This document shows, one piece after another, positions 1-6,735 of a stretch of DNA of 9,435 nt. How positions within the stretch are numbered: position 1 is the stretch's first letter; every line of letters begins with the position of its first letter. The notes beneath the pieces are model-generated. The model was not told the DNA's origin and searched no databases. It saw nothing but the letters and a program-made list of their open reading frames with translations. Made by a program: the position numbers and the translations under genes. The DNA comes from Christensenella sp036660175 (GTDB lineage: Bacteria > Bacillota > Clostridia > Christensenellales > Christensenellaceae). The stretch is taken from contig JAVXBD010000048.1 of the NCBI GenBank assembly GCA_036660175.1, positions 1 to 9,435 of the forward strand, in the 5' to 3' direction.

Positions 1-343
1 AATGTAAAAATCGGCGACAACTCGTGGGCGTATTATTGGTACGGACTGTTCCTGTGGCATCTCATTTCCGTCATTTCAAAAAATTGCCGACGCATTTGAG
101 CTTCCTTATAAAAAGTTGACAAATCCCCTTCATCTGTCAGATCAGATTAGCAAGATTCTTGCCATTGACGGACCTGTACTCTGTGAAGTCGTTTGTGTTG
201 CCGAACAGGATATTCTATGTGTCGATACAACATTTAACAAAAAACACCGTGTTGTAAAGCGTCCTCTTGAAGATCTTTCGCCTTTTATGGATCGTGAACT
301 TTTCAAAAGCGAAATGATGATTGACCCAATCAATGAGGATTAA
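1..343 (+). pseudogene. 3' end of a thiamine-pyrophosphate-binding (acetolactate synthase-like) enzyme, probably frameshifted
   Basis: The reading frame ending at TAA 341-343 translates, from about base 23, into a C-terminal TPP-enzyme domain: GRIIGTDCSCGISFP, then FQKIADAFELPY, IDGPVLCEV and finally RPLEDLSPFMDRELF. From memory, this order (GR-x-G..SG-x-x-P, IAxAFGIPY, GPxxCEV, PLEDxxPFLDR) is typical of the acetolactate-synthase-like TPP enzymes often found in nucleotide-sugar or surface-polysaccharide clusters. Oddity: the same frame meets a TAA at 5-7, although in an intact gene of about 550-600 residues the frame should stay open here. In frame 1, bases 1-27 give NVKIGDNSW, which faintly resembles the family's SIKxTQDNFF stretch, so a one-base indel near 13-30 is plausible. 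The only in-frame start candidates (for example TTG at 116) would cut the domain and lack a good ribosome site. The upstream part lies outside the window, so pseudogene status is inferred; a sequencing error is possible. The substrate cannot be told. Confidence 0.6.
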
Positions 344-394
344 TGCTTTCGTCATTTAGGATAATCCCCACTATAAGCCCAAACTCTTTAAAAA

Positions 395-439
395 AAGGCA
401 CCTCTTTTTTTCGCTTTATACGATAAGAAGAGATGCCTT
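395..439. terminator. Bidirectional terminator between the TPP-enzyme remnant and gap
   Basis: A 12-base arm AAGGCACCTCTT (395-406) faces AAGAGATGCCTT (428-439) across a 21-base loop. The single non-Watson-Crick position is C/A on the plus strand but a G-U wobble in the minus-strand RNA, so the fit is better for gap. The minus-strand transcript then runs into a U tract (complement of the A run at 390-396). In the plus direction the arm is followed by ATTTTT (440-445), so it can also end transcription of the TPP-enzyme remnant. Confidence 0.85.
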
Positions 440-472
440 ATTTTTATGTGCTAAGTTTCTTAGAATTTCGCC

Positions 473-1480
473 TTATTTGGCAGTATCCATATAAGAAATC
501 AAATCCAAAACTTTGTTGGAATAACCCCACTCATTATCGTACCACGCTACTAATTTCACGAAGTTGCCATTCAGTGCAATTCCTGCTTCTGCATCAAAAA
601 TGCTTGTATGAGCATCTGTGATAAAATCTGAAGAAACAACTGCTTCCTCTGTATATTCGATGATGCCTTTGTAGTTATCCGACTCAGAAGCTGCTTTCAT
701 AGCTGCTTTGATTTCATCATAGGTTGCCGCTTTTTGCAGTCTGACTGTCAAATCAACAACGGATACATCTGAAGTTGGTACACGAAAAGCCATACCTGTC
801 AGTTTTCCATTCAGCTCTGGAATAACTTTGCCAACTGCTTTTGCTGCGCCTGTAGATGATGGGATAATGTTAAATGCTGCGCCTCTGCCGCCTCTCCAGT
901 CTTTCTTAGAAGGGCCATCAACCGTTTTTTGTGTTGCTGTTGTTGCATGAACAGTTGTCATAAGTCCCTCAACGATACCAAAGTTGTCGTTGATTACTTT
1001 TGCAAGAGGTGCAAGACAGTTTGTTGTACAAGAAGCGTTAGAAACGATATTCATGTCGTTTTTGTATGTTTTATTGTTTACGCCCATAACAAACATTGGA
1101 GCATCTGCTGATGGAGCAGAAATCACTACTTTTTTAGCACCTGCCGCAATGTGTGCCTGTGCTTTATCAAGTGTTGTGAAAACGCCTGTTGACTCAACAA
1201 CATACTCTGCGCCGATTTTTCCCCATGGGATTTCTACTGGGTTCATTTTGTCAAAAACTTTCACTTCTTTGCCATTGACAATGATTGCATCTTCTTTGTA
1301 AGAAACGCTGCCGTTAAATCTGCCATGAACCGTATCGTATTTAAGCATATATTCCATATACTTAGGATCGATAAATGGGTCGTTTATCCCCACAACCTCG
1401 ATGTTTGGGTTTTGTGCTGCAGCTCTGAAAACGAGTCTGCCGATTCTTCCAAATCCGTTGATACCAACTTTGATAGCCAT
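473..1480 (-). CDS. gap: Type I glyceraldehyde-3-phosphate dehydrogenase
   Basis: Phosphorylating GAPDH: converts glyceraldehyde-3-phosphate, phosphate and NAD+ to 1,3-bisphosphoglycerate in cytosolic glycolysis, and the reverse in gluconeogenesis. The 335-residue length is normal. Visible marks are the Rossmann motif INGFGRIGR (residues 8-16), Asp34 in GINDPF (favours NAD over NADP), the catalytic SNASCTTNC with Cys151, the base His178 in TTVHATTATQ, and the C-terminal WYDNEWGYS (313-321). The ATG at 1478-1480 has AGGAGG 11 bases upstream (1492-1497). It is transcribed alone: a good promoter at 1539-1567 and a terminator right after its stop. No pgk or tpiA follows it, unlike many Firmicutes gap operons. 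Oddity: DGPSKKDWRGGRGA, VINDNFGIVEGLMTTVHA and LTGMAFRVPTSDVSVVDLTV resemble E. coli GapA and eukaryotic GAPDH as I remember them, not the DLRRARAAAxxIIPxSTGAA type common in Clostridia. Function is certain; the transfer idea is inference. Confidence 0.98.
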   Translation of the reverse strand: MAIKVGINGFGRIGRLVFRAAAQNPNIEVVGINDPFIDPKYMEYMLKYDTVHGRFNGSVSYKEDAIIVNGKEVKVFDKMNPVEIPWGKIGAEYVVESTGVFTTLDKAQAHIAAGAKKVVISAPSADAPMFVMGVNNKTYKNDMNIVSNASCTTNCLAPLAKVINDNFGIVEGLMTTVHATTATQKTVDGPSKKDWRGGRGAAFNIIPSSTGAAKAVGKVIPELNGKLTGMAFRVPTSDVSVVDLTVRLQKAATYDEIKAAMKAASESDNYKGIIEYTEEAVVSSDFITDAHTSIFDAEAGIALNGNFVKLVAWYDNEWGYSNKVLDLISYMDTAK

Positions 1481-1538
1481 ATTGTTAAAATCCTCCTAAA
1501 AATATAAATAATTGTTTGCTTTTATTCGTACATATTTT

Positions 1539-1567
1539 ATTATAGTAGATTGCGCTTCATTTTGCAA
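1539..1567 (-). promoter_or_regulatory. gap promoter
   Basis: On the minus strand a perfect -10 TATAAT (1539-1544) lies 17 bases from a -35 TTGCAA (1562-1567; 4 of 6 to consensus). The predicted start near 1532 gives a leader of about 50 bases ending in AGGAGG. Position, spacing and the exact -10 make it convincing, though it has not been tested. Confidence 0.8.
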
Positions 1568-1599
1568 CGCTTTTGTTATCTTTTTAACACAATAAAGTA

Positions 1600-1628
1600 T
1601 TGTACTTTCATAGCACGAATAGTATACT
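1600..1628 (+). promoter_or_regulatory. fba promoter
   Basis: -35 TTGTAC (1600-1605; 3 of 6), a 17-base spacer, and -10 TATACT (1623-1628; 5 of 6). The start would be near 1635, leaving about a 37-base leader. It stands back to back with the gap promoter; the two -35 boxes are 32 bases apart, so a regulator bound between them could affect both genes. Confidence 0.65.
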
Positions 1629-1671
1629 GTAAGTAGTTTCATAATGATAATCTTTTAGGAGGATTTTTACA

Positions 1672-2601
1672 ATGCCATTAGTAACAACAAAAGAAATGTT
1701 TGCAAAAGCCTATGCGGGCGGTTATGCAATTGGCGCTTTTAACGTCAATAACATGGAAATTATACAAGGTATTACGGAAGCCGCAAGCGAGCTGAATGCC
1801 CCCTTGATTCTTCAGGTATCAAAAGGTGCAAGAAACTATGCAAATCCAATCTATTTAAAAAAATTAGTAGAGGCAGCTCTTGAAGACACTGGGCTTCCCA
1901 TTTGCTTACATCTTGATCACGGCGACAGCTTTGAAACCTGCGTATCCTGCATAGAAAGCGGTTTTACTTCTGTTATGATTGACGGTTCTCATTTGCCATT
2001 TGAAGAAAACATTGCGCTTACCCGCAAAGTTGTACAATACGCACACGATCGTGGCGTTGTTGTTGAGGGAGAGCTTGGCAGGCTTGCAGGTGTAGAGGAC
2101 GAAATCAAAGTTAGTGCCGAGGACAGCTCTTATACACGTCCTGAAGAAGTGCAGGAATTTGCTCAAAAAACTGGCTGTGATAGCTTGGCAATCGCAATTG
2201 GTACAAGCCATGGTGCTTTTAAATTCAAAGGCGAGCCAAAACTGAGATTTGATATTTTAGAAAGAGTAACCGAAATGCTGCCTGGATTCCCTATCGTGCT
2301 TCATGGTGCATCTTCCGTTATTCCTGAATTTGTTGATATGATTAACCAATACGGCGGAGATATGCCTGGTGCAAAAGGCGTTCCAGAAAACTTACTTCGT
2401 CAGGCGGCAACAAGTGCGGTTTGCAAAATCAACATTGATTCCGATTTGCGTCTTGCAATGACGGGAACTATTCGTAAATATTTTGCAGAAAACCCAAGCC
2501 ACTTTGACCCTCGTCAATACTTAAAACCTGCACGTGAAGCAATCAAAGCAATGGTTGCTCACAAAATCGTAGATGTTTTGGGCTGCGACAACAAAGCTTG
2601 A
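1672..2601 (+). CDS. fba: Class II fructose-1,6-bisphosphate aldolase
   Basis: Zinc-dependent aldolase that reversibly splits fructose-1,6-bisphosphate into dihydroxyacetone phosphate and glyceraldehyde-3-phosphate, the substrate of the neighbouring gap product. The 309-residue length fits the shorter class II family. Visible residues: GAFNVNN (21-27), HLDHGDS with zinc ligand His83 and catalytic Asp82, VEGELG with Glu134, IGTSHGAFKFKG with zinc ligand His180 and the phosphate loop, LHGASS with His211, and NIDSD (254-258), which binds substrate phosphate. The ATG at 1672 follows AGGAGG (1657-1662) by nine bases; this start segment is almost identical to that of gap. It is a single-gene unit: own promoter, and a strong hairpin terminator 18 bases after the stop. 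A tagatose-bisphosphate or sulfo-sugar aldolase is a remote alternative; the pairing with gap supports glycolysis. Confidence 0.96.
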   Translation: MPLVTTKEMFAKAYAGGYAIGAFNVNNMEIIQGITEAASELNAPLILQVSKGARNYANPIYLKKLVEAALEDTGLPICLHLDHGDSFETCVSCIESGFTSVMIDGSHLPFEENIALTRKVVQYAHDRGVVVEGELGRLAGVEDEIKVSAEDSSYTRPEEVQEFAQKTGCDSLAIAIGTSHGAFKFKGEPKLRFDILERVTEMLPGFPIVLHGASSVIPEFVDMINQYGGDMPGAKGVPENLLRQAATSAVCKINIDSDLRLAMTGTIRKYFAENPSHFDPRQYLKPAREAIKAMVAHKIVDVLGCDNKA

Positions 2602-2619
2602 ACCTATTTTTAACCATTA

Positions 2620-2656
2620 AAAATACCGCTGATATACAAAATATCGGCGGTATTTT
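2620..2656. terminator. Bidirectional terminator between convergent fba and galE
   Basis: Arms AAAATACCGCTGATAT (2620-2635) and ATATCGGCGGTATTTT (2641-2656) pair over 16 positions with one U-G wobble, around the loop ACAAA. The plus strand continues ATTTT, giving a U tract for fba; the flanking A run (2619-2623) gives U residues to the minus-strand RNA for galE, whose stop is at 2666-2668. Confidence 0.92.
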
Positions 2657-2665
2657 ATTTTCATC

Positions 2666-3679
2666 TTATTCATATCCGTTCGGATTGTTTTTTTGCCAGT
2701 TCCAGCTGTCTTTGCACATATCATAGATATTGTAATGCGTACACCAGCCAAGTTCCTCTTTTGCTTTTGAGGCATCGGCATAATATTTTGGTGCATCACC
2801 TGCACGGCGTGGCGCATATGCAAAGTCGATTTTCAGATGGTTTGCCTGCTCAAAGGCATCTATCACTTGTAGCACGCTCTGCGGCTGTCCCGTTCCTAAA
2901 TTATAGGTAAACAGCCCGCTTTGCCCCCACTTGCACATCGCCTTGCTGTGTCCGTCCGCCAAGTCCACTACATGGATATAATCTCTGATGCACGTACCAT
3001 CAGGCGTATCATAATCATTGCCAAACACTTGCAGCTGTTTTCTTTTTCCTGCCGCCACCTGCGTGATATACGGCATCAAATTATCTGGCACTCCCAATGG
3101 ATTTTCGCCGATTCTGCCGCTCTTATGTGCGCCGATTGGATTAAAATAACGCAATCGCACAATCGACCAATCGCTGTCTGACGCATACAAATCTGCAAGC
3201 ATTTGCTCTATCATCAGCTTTGTTCTGCCATATGGACTGGAAGATTCCCCCGTACGTGAACTTTCTGTAAGGCACACCTGCGAGGTTAAATCATACACCG
3301 TTGCCGACGAGCTAAAGATTAACTGCTTCACCCCATGACGCTTCATCGCCTCAAGTAGCACAATCGTACCGCTTATATTATTATCAAAATATTGAAGCGG
3401 ATTTTGTACCGATTCACCCACCGCTTTAAGCCCAGCCATGTGAATGACACCCTCAATATCGTTTTGCGCAAAAATTTTCTCAAATGCCTCTCTATCACGA
3501 ATATCAGACTCATAAAACACAATCTTTTTGCCTGACAGCTCCTCTGCTCTTGTCAGTGCAGTTTTGCTGCTGTTGCATAAATTATCCATCACAACAACAC
3601 CATATCCCTGCGATAATAACTCCACACAGATATGACTGCCGATATATCCTGCTCCGCCCGTTACCAATATGTTTTTCAT
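2666..3679 (-). CDS. galE: UDP-glucose 4-epimerase
   Basis: Extended short-chain dehydrogenase that interconverts UDP-glucose and UDP-galactose with tightly bound NAD (Leloir pathway and precursor supply for surface polysaccharides). The 337 residues match the family. Visible: VTGGAGYIGSH (6-16, NAD-binding GxxGxxG), MDNLCNSS (31-38), SDIRD (58-62), HMAGLKAVGES (80-90), SSSATVY with the catalytic Ser near 125, YGRTK with Tyr150 and Lys154, RYFNPIGAH, and a C-terminal DGTCIRDYIHVVDLADGH as in E. coli-type GalE. The ATG at 3677-3679 follows GAGGAG (3685-3690). Not in a gal operon: galK and galT are absent, and terminators lie on both sides. It has its own promoter and a leader of about 135 bases containing several dyads. 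The motif set is the GalE one, so other sugar epimerases are unlikely. Confidence 0.96.
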   Translation of the reverse strand: MKNILVTGGAGYIGSHICVELLSQGYGVVVMDNLCNSSKTALTRAEELSGKKIVFYESDIRDREAFEKIFAQNDIEGVIHMAGLKAVGESVQNPLQYFDNNISGTIVLLEAMKRHGVKQLIFSSSATVYDLTSQVCLTESSRTGESSSPYGRTKLMIEQMLADLYASDSDWSIVRLRYFNPIGAHKSGRIGENPLGVPDNLMPYITQVAAGKRKQLQVFGNDYDTPDGTCIRDYIHVVDLADGHSKAMCKWGQSGLFTYNLGTGQPQSVLQVIDAFEQANHLKIDFAYAPRRAGDAPKYYADASKAKEELGWCTHYNIYDMCKDSWNWQKNNPNGYE

Positions 3680-3728
3680 GATTTCTCCTCATATCGTTCA
3701 CTTTTTTTAAAAAAACGCACGCAATGTT

Positions 3729-3789
3729 TTTACGTCATACACTCCGTAAACCGCTCAATGCCTATCACTCAATAAATGGTTAGCCATTT
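3729..3789 (-). promoter_or_regulatory. Structured galE leader with two short hairpins
   Basis: In the predicted galE leader, read on the minus strand, AAATGG-CTAA-CCATTT (3774-3789) forms a compact 6-base-pair hairpin, and TTTACG...CGTAAA (3729-3750) a second one with a 10-base loop. Between them and the ribosome site lies a self-complementary T7A7 (3702-3715). No known riboswitch is recognised. Function is unknown and the stems are short. Confidence 0.35.
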
Positions 3790-3800
3790 GCTGTCCACAT

Positions 3801-3817
3801 AAAGCACTATTTGCTTT
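3801..3817. promoter_or_regulatory. Dyad at the predicted galE transcription start
   Basis: AAAGCA (3801-3806) and TGCTTT (3812-3817) form a perfect inverted repeat with a 5-base centre, four bases downstream of the galE -10 box and across the predicted start point. That position is typical for a repressor operator. It could instead be a 5'-end RNA hairpin, or chance. Confidence 0.35.
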
Positions 3818-3820
3818 TTC

Positions 3821-3849
3821 ATCGTACTATTTTATGCTTCAAAAGTCAA
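3821..3849 (-). promoter_or_regulatory. galE promoter
   Basis: Minus-strand -35 TTGACT (3844-3849; 5 of 6) and -10 TACGAT (3821-3826; 4 of 6) with a 17-base spacer. It lies just after the terminator of the upstream peptidase gene, so galE should be transcribed independently. The predicted start is near 3814. Confidence 0.65.
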
Positions 3850-3897
3850 TTTTAGAATATTCAGTATTTTCTTCCCGAAGCAAAGAATTTTTGGCAC

Positions 3898-3925
3898 AAA
3901 AAAGCGGCACATTTTCTTGCGCCGC
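3898..3925 (-). terminator. Terminator after the M29 aminopeptidase gene
   Basis: On the minus strand GCGGCGC (3919-3925) pairs with GTGCCGC (3904-3910), seven pairs including one G-U, around an 8-base loop (3911-3918), followed directly by six T residues (3898-3903). It starts 12 bases after the stop codon and separates the peptidase from galE. Confidence 0.88.
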
Positions 3926-3937
3926 CCTCTGTTTTGG

Positions 3938-5053
3938 TTATTTTAAGTTTTCTGGGTTCAAACCTTTTAGCTCGTCCACCACAAAAAGCCCGTCTTTTCT
4001 AATCAGCACATCGTCAAAATAGATTTCTCCGCCGCCCATTTCTTTTGTCTGGACAAGCACCAAATCCCAATGCACCGCACTTTCGTTTCCGTTATAGGCA
4101 TCGTCATAGCAGCTTCCCGGTGTAAAGTGCAAAGAGCCTGCAATTTTCTCATCAAACAGAATATCGCCCATACAGCGTGTAATATAGGGGTTTACACCCA
4201 GCGAAAACTCGCCGACATATCTTGCGCCCTCGTCCGTATCAAAAATCTTGTTGATGCGCTGGGTATCGTTTGCAGTTGCCTCTATAATTTTTCCGTCTTT
4301 AAACAGCAAACTCACATTTTCATATTGAAAACCTTGGTTAAACGACGGTGTATTGTAAGTAATTCTCCCATTCACGCTTTTTTTGACGGGTGCAGAATAA
4401 ACCTCTCCGTCTGGCACATTAAAGTGTCCATCGCATTTCTTTTGGCCAATATTTTTGATAGAAAACGTAAGATCGGTGTTTGGCCCTTTGATATGCACCT
4501 TATCCGTCTTATCAAAATAATCAAGCAGGCTATCCATCGCCTTTGACATTTTTAGATAATCTAAATTGCAAACCTGAAAATAAAACTCCTCAAATGCCTC
4601 TGTACTCATGCCTGCCTGCTGTGCCATTGCAGGTGTGGGGTATCTTAGCACCACCCAATTTGTATTTTTGACACGAATATCATGATGCACCTGTTTTGAA
4701 TAAATCGACTGGTACATTTCCATTTTATCCGCTGGGACATCGCACATCTCTGCTGCATTGTCCCCACCACGAAAGGCAATATATGCCTGCATCTGCTGCA
4801 TTCTTGTGCTGTCCCATTTGGTGATGTCTTTGATTTGCTCTTTGGTTGCATTCATCAGCCACTCACGTGTTAGCATAGAGTTTGGCGTTGCAAAGTAAGG
4901 CAATCCGCCCGCCGCATACACCTCTTTTATAAGCTGCTGTGTGAGAGATACATCGCATCCCACCACATCAATAAACACTTTATCGCCTGCTTTTACACCG
5001 CAGGAATACTTTACAAGCGTACTACATAATTTTTTAATTCTATCGTCAACCAT
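3938..5053 (-). CDS. M29-family aminopeptidase (AmpS/PepS-like)
   Basis: Metallopeptidase that removes N-terminal residues from peptides, probably cytosolic (no signal peptide or membrane segment). It has 371 residues from ATG 5051-5053, close to a usual M29 length (about 370-410). The C-terminal half carries the expected ligand set in order: PDGEVYSAP (Glu217), GEFSLGVNP (Glu282), LHFTPGSCY (His309, Tyr316) and HWDLV (His328, Asp330), matching the Glu/Glu/His/Tyr/His/Asp centre of thermophilic M29 enzymes. An upstream in-frame ATG at 5143 is rejected: it would overlap the MATE gene and place the promoter at 5091-5099 inside the coding region, whereas the ATG at 5053 has GAGGT (5060-5064) six bases away. 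It follows the MATE gene on the same strand after 67 bases, so it may be read both from its own promoter and by read-through. Peptide preference is not predictable. Confidence 0.92.
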   Translation of the reverse strand: MVDDRIKKLCSTLVKYSCGVKAGDKVFIDVVGCDVSLTQQLIKEVYAAGGLPYFATPNSMLTREWLMNATKEQIKDITKWDSTRMQQMQAYIAFRGGDNAAEMCDVPADKMEMYQSIYSKQVHHDIRVKNTNWVVLRYPTPAMAQQAGMSTEAFEEFYFQVCNLDYLKMSKAMDSLLDYFDKTDKVHIKGPNTDLTFSIKNIGQKKCDGHFNVPDGEVYSAPVKKSVNGRITYNTPSFNQGFQYENVSLLFKDGKIIEATANDTQRINKIFDTDEGARYVGEFSLGVNPYITRCMGDILFDEKIAGSLHFTPGSCYDDAYNGNESAVHWDLVLVQTKEMGGGEIYFDDVLIRKDGLFVVDELKGLNPENLK

Positions 5054-5090
5054 TTTTTTACCTCTGTTTCTACTCAGATTACTACTCTTT

Positions 5091-5099
5091 ATTATACCA
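5091..5099 (-). promoter_or_regulatory. Extended -10 promoter for the aminopeptidase
   Basis: Read on the minus strand, TGG precedes a perfect TATAAT (5091-5096), forming an extended -10 (TGnTATAAT). No good -35 is seen at 17 bases, which extended -10 promoters can tolerate. It lies in the 67-base gap after the MATE stop codon and fixes the downstream ATG at 5053 as the likely start. Confidence 0.6.
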
Positions 5100-5120
5100 C
5101 AAAGCACAAAATACGAAACA

Positions 5121-6515
5121 TTACATTCCTGGTACTTCGGCAAGTGGATTGTCTAATGGCTTAAAATATTTTTTATTCACATAAATAAACATGAAAATAC
5201 TCATCACAAGCGCAACACACTCTGCAATGGGGAACGAAAACCATACATAATCAATATTCCCTAACTGAGCCAACAAGTATGCCACGGGCAATACCACAAT
5301 TAACTGGCGGCACAGCGATATAATCATGCTTAGCACACCATTTCCAACCGCCTGAAACACCGACGAGAACACAATGCCCACACCCGCAAATGCAAAGCAC
5401 AGACTGATGGTACGCAAGGCCTGCTGGCCGATTGCAAGCATTTGCGGTGTCGCCTTAAACATATTAAGCAATGCCTCTGGAAAGAGCTGGAATATGAGCA
5501 TTCCGACCACCATAATGCTTACCGCCAAGATCGTTGCAAACTTGATTGCTTCTGTAATCCGCTTTTTTTTGCGTGCGCCATAGTTATAGGCAACAATCGG
5601 AATCAACCCGTTTGTCAGCCCAAGCACAGGCAAGAATATAAAGGACTGGAGCTTAAAATATGCACCCAAAACCGAAATTGCCGCCGCCGAAAAGCTCACC
5701 AATATGAAGTTAAACCCAACAATCATCACAGATGAAATTGCCTGCATAATGATAGATGGTACGCCAACTTTATAAATCTCTCCAATGATACGTTTACTTG
5801 GTTTAAATCCTCTTATTTTAATTTGTACATCTTTTACTTTTTTATGCGTAAAATAAATCCCCAAAAGCATTGCCACCGTTTGACCAATGACGGTTGCGAT
5901 TGCCGCACCTGCCGCACCCATAGAGGGAATCGGGCCTAATCCGAATATCAAAATCGGATCAAGTATAATATTGATGACTGCCCCTGTAATCTGCACAATC
6001 ATATTATAAATCGTGATGCCTGTTGCCTGCATAATACGCTCGCACGCTATCTGCATAAACACACCCAAAGAGAAAATACAGCAAATAGAGATATATTGTG
6101 TACCCATCTGGGCAATTTGCGGACCGTCTGCAAGCCCCGCCGTAAACGAATCAAAAAAGAATCGTGAAAAGAAAATGCCAAAAACTACAAATACAATCCA
6201 GCTTAAGACTGCAAGAAAGATACCGTTTGATGCCGCTTTGCCTGCATCATCAAATTTCTTCTCGCCCAGCCTACGTGAAAGCAGCGAATTCATGCCGACA
6301 CCCGTACCAACCGCAACGGCTATCATTAGCATTTGTATTGGAAATGCAAGCGATACAGCGGTAAAAGCCGCATTGCTGAATTGTCCTACAAAAATACTAT
6401 CTACAATATTATATAATGCCTGTACCAACATCGAAATCATAATTGGCAAAGACATCGATACTAATAATTTTTTTACGGGCATCGTGCCCATTCTGTTTTC
6501 TTTTATGTTTTCCAT
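5121..6515 (-). CDS. MATE-family multidrug efflux transporter (MepA-like)
   Basis: Inner-membrane multidrug and toxic compound extrusion transporter, expected to export cationic or aromatic compounds using an Na+ or H+ gradient. Its 464 residues fit the usual 440-480, and hydrophobic segments recur along the chain in the two-fold pattern of 12 membrane helices. Marks include SLPIMISMLVQALYNIVDSI (22-41) in helix 1, SRRLGEKKFDDA (80-91) after helix 2, INIILDPILIFGLG (181-194) followed by GAAGAAIATVIGQ (200-212), and the second-half equivalent AYNYGARKKKR (309-319). These are typical of the MepA/DinF-like branch. The start at 6513-6515 is the first in-frame ATG but has only a weak site (TTAGG); an internal ATG (Met9) has none better. 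No dedicated regulator gene lies next to it, and I found no clear promoter in its leader. Substrates cannot be told from sequence. The aminopeptidase gene follows by 67 bases. Confidence 0.93.
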   Translation of the reverse strand: MENIKENRMGTMPVKKLLVSMSLPIMISMLVQALYNIVDSIFVGQFSNAAFTAVSLAFPIQMLMIAVAVGTGVGMNSLLSRRLGEKKFDDAGKAASNGIFLAVLSWIVFVVFGIFFSRFFFDSFTAGLADGPQIAQMGTQYISICCIFSLGVFMQIACERIMQATGITIYNMIVQITGAVINIILDPILIFGLGPIPSMGAAGAAIATVIGQTVAMLLGIYFTHKKVKDVQIKIRGFKPSKRIIGEIYKVGVPSIIMQAISSVMIVGFNFILVSFSAAAISVLGAYFKLQSFIFLPVLGLTNGLIPIVAYNYGARKKKRITEAIKFATILAVSIMVVGMLIFQLFPEALLNMFKATPQMLAIGQQALRTISLCFAFAGVGIVFSSVFQAVGNGVLSMIISLCRQLIVVLPVAYLLAQLGNIDYVWFSFPIAECVALVMSIFMFIYVNKKYFKPLDNPLAEVPGM

Positions 6516-6689
6516 TTTTAACCTAACTTTCTGCTAAATAACCATTCTTACTGTTTTTCAATCCTCTAAACGGGACTTCGAAAGCCCCCCACCTTTTCCC
6601 TTTTCTATTCCTTGCTGTAGCGTGTTTTCGCATCCTTTCTTAAAGACAACCTCAGCCGCTTCATCTTTATCAAAATAACCTTTTCGCAT
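6516..6689 (-). other. MATE upstream region with a hairpin and a possible 43-codon ORF
   Basis: This 174-base leader has no convincing minus-strand promoter. It contains a hairpin (minus-strand GGGGCTT-TCG-AAGTCCC, 6572-6588; seven pairs with one G-U) that lacks a U tract. An open frame from ATG near 6689 to TGA at 6558-6560 encodes a hydrophilic 43-residue peptide (MRKGYFDKDEAAEVVFKKG...LSKSRLED). The peptide looks gene-like in composition but has no ribosome site before its ATG, and I do not recognise a family, so it is not called as a gene. Confidence 0.25.
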
Positions 6690-6718
6690 TTGACAGTTTA
6701 ACACATTTAGGGCATAAT
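6690..6718 (+). promoter_or_regulatory. Promoter of the cytidylate-kinase-like gene
   Basis: A perfect -35 TTGACA (6690-6695), a 17-base spacer and -10 CATAAT (6713-6718; 5 of 6). The start would be near 6725, giving a leader of about 54 bases. It is the closest match to the sigma-A consensus in the window. Confidence 0.82.
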
Positions 6719-6735
6719 GTAAATAACAACAAAAG

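Noticed and set aside
3768..3821. A 17-codon leader peptide (MKKQIVLYVDSKWLTIY) before galE
   Set aside because: Its ATG begins at the edge of the predicted -10 box, upstream of the expected transcript start, and it has no ribosome site.
4070..4546. 158-codon plus-strand open frame
   Set aside because: Entirely antisense to the M29 aminopeptidase, whose catalytic motifs are intact; no ribosome site or family resemblance.
3938..5143. Longer 401-residue form of the aminopeptidase starting at 5143
   Set aside because: The extra 30 residues overlap the MATE 3' end and span an extended -10 promoter; the ATG at 5053 has a proper ribosome site and gives an M29-like length.
6013..6537. 174-codon plus-strand open frame
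   Set aside because: Antisense to the MATE gene; long because of the codon bias of membrane-protein DNA, with no recognisable family.
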